A stretch of 47,823 bases of DNA from Pirellulales bacterium (GCA_025927475.1 JAICLL010000032.1:1-47823); one strand, 5' to 3'. Shown: positions 25,050 through 33,153, numbered from the stretch's first letter. Notes: generated by a model from the sequence alone, not told the origin. Numbers and translations are program-made.

Positions 25050-26432
25050 ATGAAATCGATGCTCTCGCTGCTCATCCTCGCTATTGCCCCGCTGGCCGCA
25101 TGGGCCGCCGAGCCCTCGACGCCTAAGCAGGACGGCCAATTCCCAGTTGATTCCAACTTGCGCGCCGGAGTCTGCAAGACCGAGATCACACCCTCGGAAA
25201 CCGAAGGAGTCGTCGTCACTGGGCATCGACGCACCGTGCAGGGAGTTCGCGATCCGCTGCGGGCCGGCGTACTGCTGCTCGACAACGGCGAAACGAAGGC
25301 AGCGATTGTGACGCTCGACGTGATCGGCGCATGGGACGAAATGGTAAAGCTGGCGCGCGAAAAAATCGCGGAGCTGACGGGCGTACCGGCGGCAAACATC
25401 ATGGTGGCGGCTTCGCACAATCATTCGGGGCCGGACTTCGACGCCGATTCTCCGTGGGGCCGAGAATTGATCTCGAAACTCGGCGACGCGGCGAAGCAAG
25501 CTGCCGCCACGATGAAAACCGTTTCGATCGGCTATGCCGAAGACCGGATTGCGTTCAGCGTCAATCGCCGCAAGGTGATCGACGGTCGCGCGGTGGTGCG
25601 GCTCAACCCTGACGGCCCGAACGACCCGCGGGTGAAGGTGCTGCGGTTCGACGACGGCAACTCGCTCGCGCCCTTGGCCGTGGTCATGCACGCCGTCTGC
25701 CATCCCTGCTTCTTTACCTGGGGAGACAAAGGCTCGCCGCCTTATCCAAACGGATATCCCAAGATGAGCGCCGACTTTCCAGGAGAGGCTCAGACGTTCA
25801 TCGAGATGTGCTACGCGCAGAAGACCAACGTCTTGTTTCTGCAAGGGTGCGCAGGCGACATTCGACCGAATCTGCCGGGCTATCCTTATCGCTGCGCGGA
25901 CGAGGCCGACATTCAATGGGCCGGCCGCGATCTGGGCGGGGCCGTAGTGCGGGCCCTCGCCGGCAATGTCACGCGCGAGCGCTTGAAAGAGCGGCCCACG
26001 TACTACGCGATTCGCGCCGCCAATTCGGTCGTTTCGTTGCCGGGCAAAGAAGGGCGGCTCTCCGCCGAGCTACAAGCGCTGAAAGTCGGGCCGTACCTGC
26101 TGCTCACCATGCCGGGCGAACCGATGGTCGAGTTTGGCTTCAAGTTGGAACAGGCCATCGCAGACCGGGCGATCCCGATCGTCGTGGGGTATGCCAATGG
26201 GAACCTGGGCTACATTGCCACCGCCGCGGCTTACGAAGTCGGCGGGTATGAGCCGAGCACCTCGAAGCTGGCCCCCGAAGCCGAGGCGATCATTCTGGCC
26301 GAGCTTGGCCTGCTGGCGGACCGGGTCGTGGGAGATGTGTTCGAGTCGTTTTCTAAACATCCGAAAGACCTCCAGCAGCGCAAGCGACAGGAAAAAGTCC
26401 GCTTGCAACCGGCGAAGCAGGCAGCGCAGTAA
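25050..26432 (+). CDS. Secreted neutral/alkaline ceramidase-fold protein (PF04734)
   Basis: 460 residues with a Sec signal peptide (MKSMLSLLILAIAPLAAWAA). It matches the N-terminal domain of neutral ceramidase: AGVCKTEITPSE near the mature start, VASHNHSGPD with zinc-binding histidines, VMHAVCHPC, and LFLQGCAGDIRPN. True ceramidases have a serine nucleophile in a GDxSPN segment; here the matching segment reads GDIRPN, so ceramidase activity is doubtful. Only about 460 residues are present, so the C-terminal Ig-like domain of classical enzymes is missing. Many planctomycetes carry such paralogues, and the real substrate is not known. Confidence 0.88.
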   Translation: MKSMLSLLILAIAPLAAWAAEPSTPKQDGQFPVDSNLRAGVCKTEITPSETEGVVVTGHRRTVQGVRDPLRAGVLLLDNGETKAAIVTLDVIGAWDEMVKLAREKIAELTGVPAANIMVAASHNHSGPDFDADSPWGRELISKLGDAAKQAAATMKTVSIGYAEDRIAFSVNRRKVIDGRAVVRLNPDGPNDPRVKVLRFDDGNSLAPLAVVMHAVCHPCFFTWGDKGSPPYPNGYPKMSADFPGEAQTFIEMCYAQKTNVLFLQGCAGDIRPNLPGYPYRCADEADIQWAGRDLGGAVVRALAGNVTRERLKERPTYYAIRAANSVVSLPGKEGRLSAELQALKVGPYLLLTMPGEPMVEFGFKLEQAIADRAIPIVVGYANGNLGYIATAAAYEVGGYEPSTSKLAPEAEAIILAELGLLADRVVGDVFESFSKHPKDLQQRKRQEKVRLQPAKQAAQ

Positions 26433-26478
26433 ACAGCCGCTCCGCGGCAGAAAAAGAGCAACTGCTCGCGCTTCGCTG

Positions 26479-26510
26479 AGTGTGGGCGAGCAATACAACT
26501 TTACAACACT
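26479..26510. repeat. Half copy of the 6956-7091 element
   Basis: AGTGTGGGCGAGCAATACAA (26479 onward), then CTTTACAACACT, match the complement of the left half of the nested palindrome at 6956-6990 with only a few changes. It sits in the 174-base gap before the DUF3467 gene. Confidence 0.6.
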
Positions 26511-26606
26511 GCATCGACTTGGGCGCTGCATCCCGCGGCGCGCTGTGCTATCATTGGAAGTCGCGCTGCCAGCGTGAGCAGCGCCGAACTTTTTGTGGAG
26601 CATCGC

Positions 26607-27215
26607 ATGAGCCAAGGCGAAGAACAAAATCCCGAGGCACAACCGCCGGGCCAGCCGGGGGCCATCAACGAACAAGTGCAGCACTCGTCGGTCAGTGCCC
26701 GAGTGCCGGCACACGTGGGCCGCGGGGTGTTCACCACCGGGGCGGTGGTGTTCGACGGCATGCACGAGTTTGTGCTCGATTTTCTGGTTCGGCTTGGTTC
26801 GCCGCATATGGTCGCCGCGCGTGTGGTGATGCCGCACCACGTGTTCGCCCAGTACATTGCCGCACTGCGCGATAACCTGAACAAGTATGAGCAGCGGTTT
26901 GGTCCACCGCCGCCGTTGCCGACGCCTCCCGCCGGCCAGAATCGCGGCAGCATCTCAGAGCTTTACGACCAGCTCAAACTGCCTGACGAATTGCTCAGCG
27001 GCGTGTATGCCAACGCGGTGATGATCGGCCACACGCCATCGGAATTCTGGTTCGACTTCATTACGACGTTTTATCCGCGTTCGAGCGTTTCGTGCCGAGT
27101 GTTTTTGGCCGCTCAGCAGATACCCGGCCTGCTCGACACCTTGAACACCGCCTATCAAAAACACCGGCACAAAGAGTCGGGCGGCCCGCCGCCCCAGCCG
27201 CCCGGCGAGCAGTAA
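26607..27215 (+). CDS. Tandem DUF3467 protein
   Basis: 202 residues from ATG 26607, with GTGGAG as ribosome site. Two halves each resemble DUF3467: residues ~38-98 (VFTTGAVVFDGMHEFVLDFLV, ARVVMPHHVFAQYIAALRDN) and ~129-190 (VYANAVMIGHTPSEFWFDFIT, CRVFLAAQQIPGLLDTLNTA). DUF3467 proteins are normally about 100 residues with one copy, so this is a duplication with a Pro-rich linker (PPPPLPTPP) and a Pro-rich tail. Function of the family is unknown. No signal peptide. Confidence 0.8.
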   Translation: MSQGEEQNPEAQPPGQPGAINEQVQHSSVSARVPAHVGRGVFTTGAVVFDGMHEFVLDFLVRLGSPHMVAARVVMPHHVFAQYIAALRDNLNKYEQRFGPPPPLPTPPAGQNRGSISELYDQLKLPDELLSGVYANAVMIGHTPSEFWFDFITTFYPRSSVSCRVFLAAQQIPGLLDTLNTAYQKHRHKESGGPPPQPPGEQ

Positions 27216-27253
27216 GCGCGGCTGAATAGGCTTTGTTGAGCAAACGAGGCGGT

Positions 27254-27536
27254 TTAATAAACCTGATCGTGCGTGCCCAAGGCGAGCAAGAGGATTGGCT
27301 CAGTCCCGTCGTTGCTGCGTGAATTCAAATACCACGCGAAGATCGTAACCGATGCTGCAAGCCCAGCAACCCGCCAAAGGACCTCGCAGCTTATGCGTCC
27401 GCAACGAAGGATGCGTCGCATCGGTGGACAATTGGTCGAGCGTCGCTTGGATCGCCGCCGCCGCGTCAGGACATGACTTAAGCCAATTCTTCAAGTCCCG
27501 TGCGAATGCTGGCGATCGCAACAGCACCCGATTCAT
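27254..27536 (-). pseudogene. RelE/YafQ-type mRNA interferase toxin, frameshifted
   Basis: ATG 27536 overlaps the antitoxin stop (ATGA), the usual antitoxin-toxin arrangement. The frame MNRVLLRSPAFARDLKNWLK through YDLRVVFEF matches the RelE/ParE superfamily, then stops at 27300. In the neighbouring frame the sequence carries on as ILLLALGTHDQVY and a stop at 27254-27256, which is the normal C-terminus of these toxins. A one-base shift near 27303-27324 therefore separates the halves. Either the toxin is inactivated, or a sequencing error or programmed shift is present. The C-terminal part includes residues usually needed for RNA cleavage. Confidence 0.75.
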
Positions 27537-27748
27537 GACTGCGCCTCGCGCACCAGATCGGCCGCCGTCATCGGGTGACACTGCCCCGCCGCGAACTCGC
27601 GTCGGGCTTGGGCCACCGTTGCGGCCACACGCTCTCGCCCGCGCTCCGCAAGACGGCGGCTTAGAACCGCCACTAGCTCGGCTTGCGAATCTTCGTCGAG
27701 TTTTTCGGCAACTTCAAGGGCATCGTCAAAAGCTGCTTTTTGCGCCAT
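27533..27748 (-). CDS. Antitoxin of RelE-type toxin-antitoxin pair
   Basis: 71 residues from ATG 27748 with a clear ribosome site (GGAGAGGACT). It begins AFDDALEVAEKLDEDSQAELVAVL, a helical pattern found in small antitoxins paired with RelE/YafQ toxins in cyanobacteria and planctomycetes. It would bind and neutralise the toxin and repress the operon. It is intact although the toxin downstream is frameshifted. Confidence 0.75.
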   Translation of the reverse strand: MAQKAAFDDALEVAEKLDEDSQAELVAVLSRRLAERGRERVAATVAQARREFAAGQCHPMTAADLVREAQS

Positions 27749-27810
27749 AGTCCTCTCCGCGATTGAGCGTCCATCATTTTTAGCCTACCAAGATACCCTT
27801 CGTCTGTGCA

Positions 27811-28533
27811 ATGTTGCTCTCGCTGATGATCACCTGTCTGGGCGATGTCGTCCGCCCTAGCGCGGGCAAAGCCACGGTGGAATTGCTGCGGCGGCTGGGG
27901 CACGAGGTCGACTTTCCCAAGGCTCAGACCTGTTGCGGGCAGCCCTTCTTCAACAGCGGCTTCGCCGACTACGCGCGGCAGCAGGCCAGGCACACCATTT
28001 CGGTCTTCTCGGGCGGGCGGACCGTCGTCACGCCTTCCGGCTCGTGCGCCGCGATGGTCAAAGTCGAATACCCGCATCTACTGACCGACGAGCACGACTG
28101 GCACGAACGGGCGCTCGAACTGGCCGGACGCACCTTCGAACTGAGCGATTTTTTAGTCAATCGTCTTGGCGTGCTCGACGTGGGCGCCCGTTACGAGGGC
28201 AAAGTGGCCTATCACTATGCCTGTCATTTGCGCGGGCTGCGGCTGGCCGGCGAAGCCGAGCAACTGATCGAACACGTGGCTGGCGCCACGCTGCTGCCGC
28301 TACGTCATGCCGATCAATGCTGCGGCTTCGGCGGCTCGTTCGCGGTGCGCTATCCGAACATTTCGACCGCCATGGTCGACGACAAACTGAAATGCCTGGC
28401 CGAGACGGGCGCCGACTGCTTGGTTTCGACCGATACCGGCTGTCTGATGAACATCGGCGGCCGCCTGCACCGTCTGGGCCGGAAGACCGAAGTGCTGCAC
28501 CTGGCGGAATTGTTGGTGAGGGACGGGGGGTGA
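27811..28533 (+). CDS. LutA/YkgE-like Fe-S (CCG-domain) oxidoreductase subunit
   Basis: 240 residues, the usual length of LutA. LutA is a subunit of the LutABC complex that oxidises L-lactate to pyruvate. Two CCG-type cysteine motifs are present: QTCCGQPFFNSG near residue 40 and ADQCCGFGGSFAVRYP near residue 168, with further cysteines in PSGSCAAMV, YHYACHLRG and STDTGCLMN. These bind Fe-S clusters as in heterodisulfide reductase HdrB and glycolate oxidase GlcF. LutB and LutC are not adjacent here, so the partners must be elsewhere or the role differs. Confidence 0.9.
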   Translation: MLLSLMITCLGDVVRPSAGKATVELLRRLGHEVDFPKAQTCCGQPFFNSGFADYARQQARHTISVFSGGRTVVTPSGSCAAMVKVEYPHLLTDEHDWHERALELAGRTFELSDFLVNRLGVLDVGARYEGKVAYHYACHLRGLRLAGEAEQLIEHVAGATLLPLRHADQCCGFGGSFAVRYPNISTAMVDDKLKCLAETGADCLVSTDTGCLMNIGGRLHRLGRKTEVLHLAELLVRDGG

Positions 28534-28624
28534 GTGGCGAGTGGCGAGTGGGATGAGTAATCATGCCCATCGATTCATACGCGCCGCTGTATTCTTTCTT
28601 CACCCACCACTCGCCACTCACCCC
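28527..28624. repeat. 18-base inverted repeat spanning two convergent gene ends
   Basis: GGGGTGAGTGGCGAGTGG (28527-28544) is exactly complementary to CCACTCGCCACTCACCCC (28607-28624). The left arm covers the end of the LutA-like gene and the right arm the end of the HlyD gene. It could act as a bidirectional stem for transcript ends, but no T-run follows. Confidence 0.7.
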
Positions 28625-29661
28625 TTCTTCTCGATGTAGACATCCAGTTGTTGCCCGACGTACAGCCGCTGATCGGCGGCATCGATTTTGTAAATCACCT
28701 GCAAGACGCGAGTATCGACCCGCTCGGTGTTGTCGCCGGTGAGCGAACGCTTGGGCACCACAAACGGCTCAACGCGCACGAACGTGAGCGGAAACTTGTG
28801 ATCGGGGTCGCCGCGTAAGGTCGCCATGGCCGGTGAGCCGGCTTGAAAGCGAGGAATATCATGCTCGTCGATATCGACTCGCACGTGCAGCCGGTCGACG
28901 TTGCCTAGCATGATCAGGGCCTGATTGGCCGGCGCGCCCACAAACTCGCCGGGCCGCACGTTGACTTGCAGCACTTCGCAATCGACCAACGCCCGCACCG
29001 TCAACCGCTCAAGCTCGGCTTTGGCCTGATCGACCTGGGCCAGCGTCTCGTCGAGCGTGGCCTGGGCCGCCAGCTTGTCGTATTGCCAGGCGCCCGCCTT
29101 GAGCAAGCGAAGCTGGGCCTTCATGCGCTCCAACTGGGCCTCGGCCACGTGGAACTCCTGCTCGCGCGTGACGAGGTCTTCGGGCGTGATGGTGCGGGTA
29201 TCGGCCAGCCGCTGACCGCGGCGCAGGCTATCGCGCCGCGCCACCACGTTGGCTTCCATTTCGGCCACCTGGGCTTCGGCGGCGGGAACTTCTTCGGGCC
29301 GCGGGCGACGTTCGAGCAGCGTGAGCTGAGCCGCGGCCGCCGCCGCGGCGGCCTCACGATACTTCAGGTCGGCCTTGGGCACCCGATCGTCAAGCTGAAA
29401 CAACTTGTCGCCGGCTTTGACGCGCTGGCCGACTTCCACAAACACCTCGACGACTACGCCCGGCTCGGGCGCGCCGATGCCAATGTTTTCAGTCTGCGCT
29501 TCGACCATGCCGGCCCCGGCCACCGTATCGACAAACGGGTTGCGCGACGGCTCAACCGGCGGAGGCAGCGGATCTTCGCGCTTCGAGGCGCCCCCGACGT
29601 GAAACACGGCGAAGACGATCAGCGCCACCGCGAGGATAGGAAGAAGGTATTTGGTAAACAC
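28618..29661 (-). CDS. HlyD/DevB-family periplasmic adaptor subunit
   Basis: 347 residues from GTG 29661 (FTKYLLPILAVALIVFAVFHV is the N-terminal membrane anchor). The biotinyl-lipoyl-like half is GIGAPEPGVVVEVFVEVGQRV around residues 61-81. An alpha-helical hairpin spans residues ~95-225 with repeats rich in Ala/Glu/Gln, then a beta-barrel segment (VRPGEFVGAPANQALIMLGN). It links an inner-membrane ABC exporter to an outer-membrane channel. It is the last gene of the minus-strand exporter operon, 80 bases after the ATPase; the gap is filled by short tandem repeats. Confidence 0.9.
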   Translation of the reverse strand: MFTKYLLPILAVALIVFAVFHVGGASKREDPLPPPVEPSRNPFVDTVAGAGMVEAQTENIGIGAPEPGVVVEVFVEVGQRVKAGDKLFQLDDRVPKADLKYREAAAAAAAAQLTLLERRPRPEEVPAAEAQVAEMEANVVARRDSLRRGQRLADTRTITPEDLVTREQEFHVAEAQLERMKAQLRLLKAGAWQYDKLAAQATLDETLAQVDQAKAELERLTVRALVDCEVLQVNVRPGEFVGAPANQALIMLGNVDRLHVRVDIDEHDIPRFQAGSPAMATLRGDPDHKFPLTFVRVEPFVVPKRSLTGDNTERVDTRVLQVIYKIDAADQRLYVGQQLDVYIEKKG

Positions 29662-29667
29662 AGGTTC

Positions 29668-29744
29668 GATTTTGGATTTTCGATTTTGGATTTTCGATTA
29701 CGAGCGAGAATCTCCAGCCACCAGCCACCAGCCACCAATCACTA
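29668..29744. repeat. Short tandem repeats inside the exporter operon
   Basis: 29668-29700 is two tandem units of the GATTTTGGATTTTC type. From about 29715 on come several near-heptamers of CCAGCCA/CCACCAG form that run into the last codons of the ATPase gene. Such text is common between planctomycete genes. The AT-rich part differs sharply from the GC-rich surroundings. Confidence 0.75.
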
Positions 29745-30503
29745 GCCACTAGCCACCTGTTCAAACGTCTCAATTGCCTGAAGCCGCTCTGCCGCGGCAA
29801 CCCTCTGCCGCTGTACTTCCATCACGCGTCCGTCTTCCATCCGGGCAATCCGATCGCCAAAGCTGAAGACGCGGCTGTCGTGCGTCACCACCACGACCGC
29901 GCGCCCGCTTTCCAGGGCCACGCCGCGCAACAGCTCCATGATGGTGTGGCCGGTGCGCGCGTCGAGGGCCGAAGTCGGTTCGTCGCAAACCAAAAGCTGG
30001 GGCTCGTGAATCAAGGCCCGAGCGATCGCCACGCGCTGCTGCTGACCGCCGGAGAGCATGCCCGGCAGATGGTTGCAGCGATCGGCCATGCCCATTTTTT
30101 CGAGCAACTCGGCGGCTTTGGCCAGCGCCCTGCGCCGCGACCAGCCGGCGACAATCAGCGGCACGGTCACATTTTCGGCGGCCGTGAGGGCCGGCAATAA
30201 GTTGAACTGCTGGAAGACGAAACCGATGTGCACACCGCGGAAGCGGACCAATTCGTGGGCAGACAGGGTATGCAGGTTGGCGCCCAGCACGGCGACTTCA
30301 CCCGCGGTGGGGCGCATGATGCCCGCCACCACCGACAGCAGCGTTGTTTTGCCGCAGCCGCTCGGACCGGCCAGCAACGTCAATTCGCCGGGATAGACGT
30401 CGAGATCGACGCCGCGCAGCGCCTGCACCAGCGCCCCGCCGGCGCCAAATTCTTTGGTCACGCCGCGGCAGCGAATCGCCACGTGTTCAGCAGTCGAGTT
30501 CAT
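29742..30503 (-). CDS. ABC exporter ATPase (DevA/MacB/LolD type)
   Basis: 253 residues from ATG 30503, which follows the permease stop by one base. Walker A is GPSGCGKTTL (~residues 45-54), Q-loop VFQQFNLLP, signature LSGGQQQRVAIARAL, Walker B LLVCDEPTSALD and the switch histidine VVVTHDSR. It powers the exporter formed with the FtsX-like permease upstream and the HlyD adaptor downstream. An in-frame extension to 30695 is a shadow of the permease gene. The C-terminal ~25 residues (VQRQRVAAAERLQAIE) look like an extra helix, and the final codons lie in a tandem repeat. Confidence 0.94.
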   Translation of the reverse strand: MNSTAEHVAIRCRGVTKEFGAGGALVQALRGVDLDVYPGELTLLAGPSGCGKTTLLSVVAGIMRPTAGEVAVLGANLHTLSAHELVRFRGVHIGFVFQQFNLLPALTAAENVTVPLIVAGWSRRRALAKAAELLEKMGMADRCNHLPGMLSGGQQQRVAIARALIHEPQLLVCDEPTSALDARTGHTIMELLRGVALESGRAVVVVTHDSRVFSFGDRIARMEDGRVMEVQRQRVAAAERLQAIETFEQVASG

Positions 30504-30504
30504 A

Positions 30505-31641
30505 TTATCCTTGAAACACCACCGCGGGTTCGAGCAACAGCACGCGCCGCATCGACAACACGCTCGAGAGCATGGCGATGAACACCACGGCCACTCCCGT
30601 GCCTGCCAAGACTTGCCAGGGCATGTAAAAAGCCAGCCGCGACGAATTCTTGACGGCCCAACCAAAGCCCGCCGCCGCACCAATGCCCAGCCCATAGCCG
30701 ATGACGCCGACCACCAGCGACTGAAACAAGATCATGCCCACCAGCCGCAGGTTGCCGGTGCCCATCGCCTTCAGGGCGCCGAATTGCTTGAGGTTCTCGA
30801 TCGTGAACAGATAGAACGTCTGGCCGGCGATGGCCGTGCCCACCAAAAAGCCCAGCAATACGGTGATGCCGAAATTCACGGGAATGCCGGTCTTCTGCAG
30901 GTAGTAAAGGATGGTCGTCCAGTTGAATTGCTCGCGCGTCAGCGCTTGCAGGCCGGTTTGTTGTTCAATGCGGCGGCACACTGCTTGGCTGTCGGCGCCG
31001 CTTTCCGGCTGAGCGAGAATGAACGAAAGCACCTTGCGCTCGGCGGGCGAGAACGAAACCGCCGCAGTGTACCGCGTGTACACAATGGGGAACGTTTGAA
31101 ACGTGCGGCGAGCTTTGCAGACGCCGACAAGCACCGCGCGGCGGTCGTTCATCTCGAACGTCCTCCCCAGCCGGTAGGGTTCGCCAGGCCAAAGCAGCTT
31201 GTAGCCGGCTTCGTCCATGATAATGGCGTCGGGCCGCCGCAGGTCGGCCAGCTTGCCGGCCACGATTTCGCGCGGGGCGCCGATCATCGTGGCGTCGTCC
31301 AATCCGAGCAAAATGATTTGCTGGAAATTGCCGTTGCTCATCCGTGCCCGTGTGATGCCTTTGTAAAGCCGCACCGCCCAGGCCACGCCCTGCACTCCGC
31401 GCACTCGGTACAGGTCGTTCTCCGACATCGGCTTGATGTCGTCGACAAACTGCACGTTGGGGTCCATCACCCAAATATCGGCCCCTTCCAGATCTTGAAT
31501 CTGGCTGGTGGTCAGCAACATCAGTCCGCAAAAGATCGAGCTTTGCTGAGCGATCAACAGCGACGCGAAGGCAATGCCCAGGATGATGCCCAGGTATTTA
31601 CCCTGATTTCCAGTCAGCATTTTCCAGGCGATCCAGGTCAT
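30505..31641 (-). CDS. FtsX-family ABC exporter permease (DevC-like)
   Basis: 378 residues. An N-terminal membrane segment (LGIILGIAFASLLIA) is followed by a ~230-residue periplasmic domain and three C-terminal membrane segments (NFGITVLLGFLVGTAIAG; LVGMILFQSLVVGVIGYGLG; VLAGTGVAVVFIAMLSSVLS). This is the four-helix FtsX/MacB layout; the size (about 380) is that of DevC of the cyanobacterial DevBCA exporter rather than full MacB, which has a fused ATPase. ATG 31641 overlaps the TetR stop (ATGA). The transported compound is not known. Confidence 0.9.
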   Translation of the reverse strand: MTWIAWKMLTGNQGKYLGIILGIAFASLLIAQQSSIFCGLMLLTTSQIQDLEGADIWVMDPNVQFVDDIKPMSENDLYRVRGVQGVAWAVRLYKGITRARMSNGNFQQIILLGLDDATMIGAPREIVAGKLADLRRPDAIIMDEAGYKLLWPGEPYRLGRTFEMNDRRAVLVGVCKARRTFQTFPIVYTRYTAAVSFSPAERKVLSFILAQPESGADSQAVCRRIEQQTGLQALTREQFNWTTILYYLQKTGIPVNFGITVLLGFLVGTAIAGQTFYLFTIENLKQFGALKAMGTGNLRLVGMILFQSLVVGVIGYGLGIGAAAGFGWAVKNSSRLAFYMPWQVLAGTGVAVVFIAMLSSVLSMRRVLLLEPAVVFQG

Positions 31642-32309
31642 GGGTTTCTCCTGGTCAAGGCCGTTGGCAACGATGACCGCGGTCTTTCAAAAAATGATCG
31701 GTCGCCGAGCGCCGCCAGCGTCCACTGAGCGATGTGCTCGGCCAGGTAGTCGGGCCGGTAACGCTCGTGCTCTTCGCTGACCAGCAGCCGGCTGACCACC
31801 GGCTCGGCAATGCGAAAATAAAGACATTGCCCCACAACGCCGAAGGCAATCAAGCGGAGCTGTTCGGCCGACGCCGACGGCGGAGACAGTTCGGCCAAAA
31901 TTGACTGCAATAGCTCGAAGTGAGGGCGGATATACTCTTCGACCAACTCACCGCAGGCCGCAGTGGGGTGTAACATCTCGCGGAACATAAGCTGGCCGTG
32001 CCAATCGGCGTTCGGGTCGCACAAGATGCGTCCCAGCAAGGTCTCGATGAACCCCTTCAGACGCTGCTCGGCCGAGGTGTCGGCCGTCCAAGCCGGCAGG
32101 GGAACGTCGTCCACTCGGCGGCCGTGGGCCCGCTTGATGCTCTCGATGTAAAGCCGCTCTTTGTCGCCAAAGTAGTAATTGACCGCCGCCAAATTGGCTT
32201 GGGCTCGCTGGCAGATTTCACGCACCGTGGCGGCGCGATAGCCTTTTTCAGCGAACACGGCCCCCGCCGTTTCCAACAGACGTTCTCGGGTGGCGTCGGC
32301 GACGGACAT
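31638..32309 (-). CDS. TetR/AcrR-family transcriptional regulator (CerR type)
   Basis: 223 residues from ATG 32309 (MSVADATRERLLETAGAVFA). The helix-turn-helix covers residues ~10-50 (TVREICQRAQANLAAVNYYFGDKERLY). The C-terminal domain resembles the CerR/DUF1956 class that controls efflux genes. It is the first gene of the exporter operon and its stop overlaps the permease start, so it probably represses its own promoter (32356-32383) until a ligand binds. A TTG 14 codons upstream is too close to the predicted transcript start to be used. Confidence 0.9.
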   Translation of the reverse strand: MSVADATRERLLETAGAVFAEKGYRAATVREICQRAQANLAAVNYYFGDKERLYIESIKRAHGRRVDDVPLPAWTADTSAEQRLKGFIETLLGRILCDPNADWHGQLMFREMLHPTAACGELVEEYIRPHFELLQSILAELSPPSASAEQLRLIAFGVVGQCLYFRIAEPVVSRLLVSEEHERYRPDYLAEHIAQWTLAALGDRSFFERPRSSLPTALTRRNP

Positions 32310-32313
32310 CGGG

Positions 32314-32351
32314 AAAGGCTGCTCCGCAAAGTAAACACTCGTTTCAAACAA
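32314..32351 (-). promoter_or_regulatory. Candidate TetR operator in the leader
   Basis: Just downstream of the -10 box the minus strand reads GTTTGAAACGAGTGTTTACT, containing AAAC-GAGT-GTTT, an imperfect palindrome. Placement over the transcript start fits autorepression. The call rests on symmetry and position only. Confidence 0.35.
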
Positions 32352-32355
32352 CTGT

Positions 32356-32383
32356 ATTATAGGGCGCGGAACCGCTGAGGCAA
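32356..32383 (-). promoter_or_regulatory. Promoter of the TetR-exporter operon
   Basis: On the minus strand, TTGCCT (32378-32383) and a perfect TATAAT (32356-32361) are spaced 16 bases apart. Transcription would start near 32349, about 40 bases before the regulator ATG, with GGAG as ribosome site. Confidence 0.65.
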
Positions 32384-32418
32384 TGTCCCTTTGCGCGGAA
32401 GAAAACGGCCTTAGAAGG

Positions 32419-32910
32419 TTACGGCCGTGAGGCCAGTTCCTGGCCGACGATTTCCAGGTTTTCCTGGTAGTACTGGATGGCTTCGGTCGGATTCAGGTTG
32501 AAGATCGCTCGGCCGTCGGTCTGCCAACGGGGACCCTCGCGGCGGAAGACGGCGGTGGCCGCTCGCAGGTTGCCCACCGCCTCGACCCCTTCCATCACGC
32601 CCCCTTCCACGGCTTCGAATCCGATAGTCACGGCCACCAGGGCGCAGAGTTCGTCTGTCTGGCGATCGCGGGCATAGGCGACATCGTCGTCAAAATCACA
32701 CGAGATCCAGCGCAAACCGCGGGGTTTGCCGCTGCCTGAGGCCAGTTGGAAGAACCGCGCTTCGAGCCGTTCTCGTTGCTGATGAAACTCTTTTCGCGCT
32801 CGCTGATAGCGCGTGGCCCGCAGGCGGGCGCGCACAGGTCGCCATACGACAAAAAAGGCCACGCCCAGCAGGGCGCAGGCGCCCACCACAGTTGCAATCC
32901 ATTCGAGCAT
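32419..32910 (-). CDS. Small membrane-anchored hypothetical protein
   Basis: 163 residues from ATG 32910 (MLEWIATVVGACALLGVAFFVVW, one N-terminal membrane helix). A basic segment (RPVRARLRATRYQRARKEF) follows. The C-terminal ~100 residues are a mixed alpha/beta domain (ISCDFDDDVAYARDR, LCALVAVTIGFEAV, GRAIFNLNPTEAIQYYQ). No family recognised. The N-terminal 111 codons of the longer open frame are not protein-like and are left out. Confidence 0.7.
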   Translation of the reverse strand: MLEWIATVVGACALLGVAFFVVWRPVRARLRATRYQRARKEFHQQRERLEARFFQLASGSGKPRGLRWISCDFDDDVAYARDRQTDELCALVAVTIGFEAVEGGVMEGVEAVGNLRAATAVFRREGPRWQTDGRAIFNLNPTEAIQYYQENLEIVGQELASRP

Positions 32911-33153
32911 GGCCGCACGTCCCCGAGAATGACGCGGAAAAAGAGGATGCCCGGCATCGACAACCTGGATTGTATGCCGAGCAGGCCGTGCAGTGCAAGA
33001 TAGTGCCGAAGTTATGGAGGGCGAGAGACTGGAATCCGCAAAGGTGCGGCGTCGGTGTAAGTGGCCGTCGCCCGCGGGCGCCGCTAAACTACTAGCAGAT
33101 AAAATCTCCCGTTCTCTGACCTGCGACGTCCCTCCCCCCTTTTGACTTCTTCC

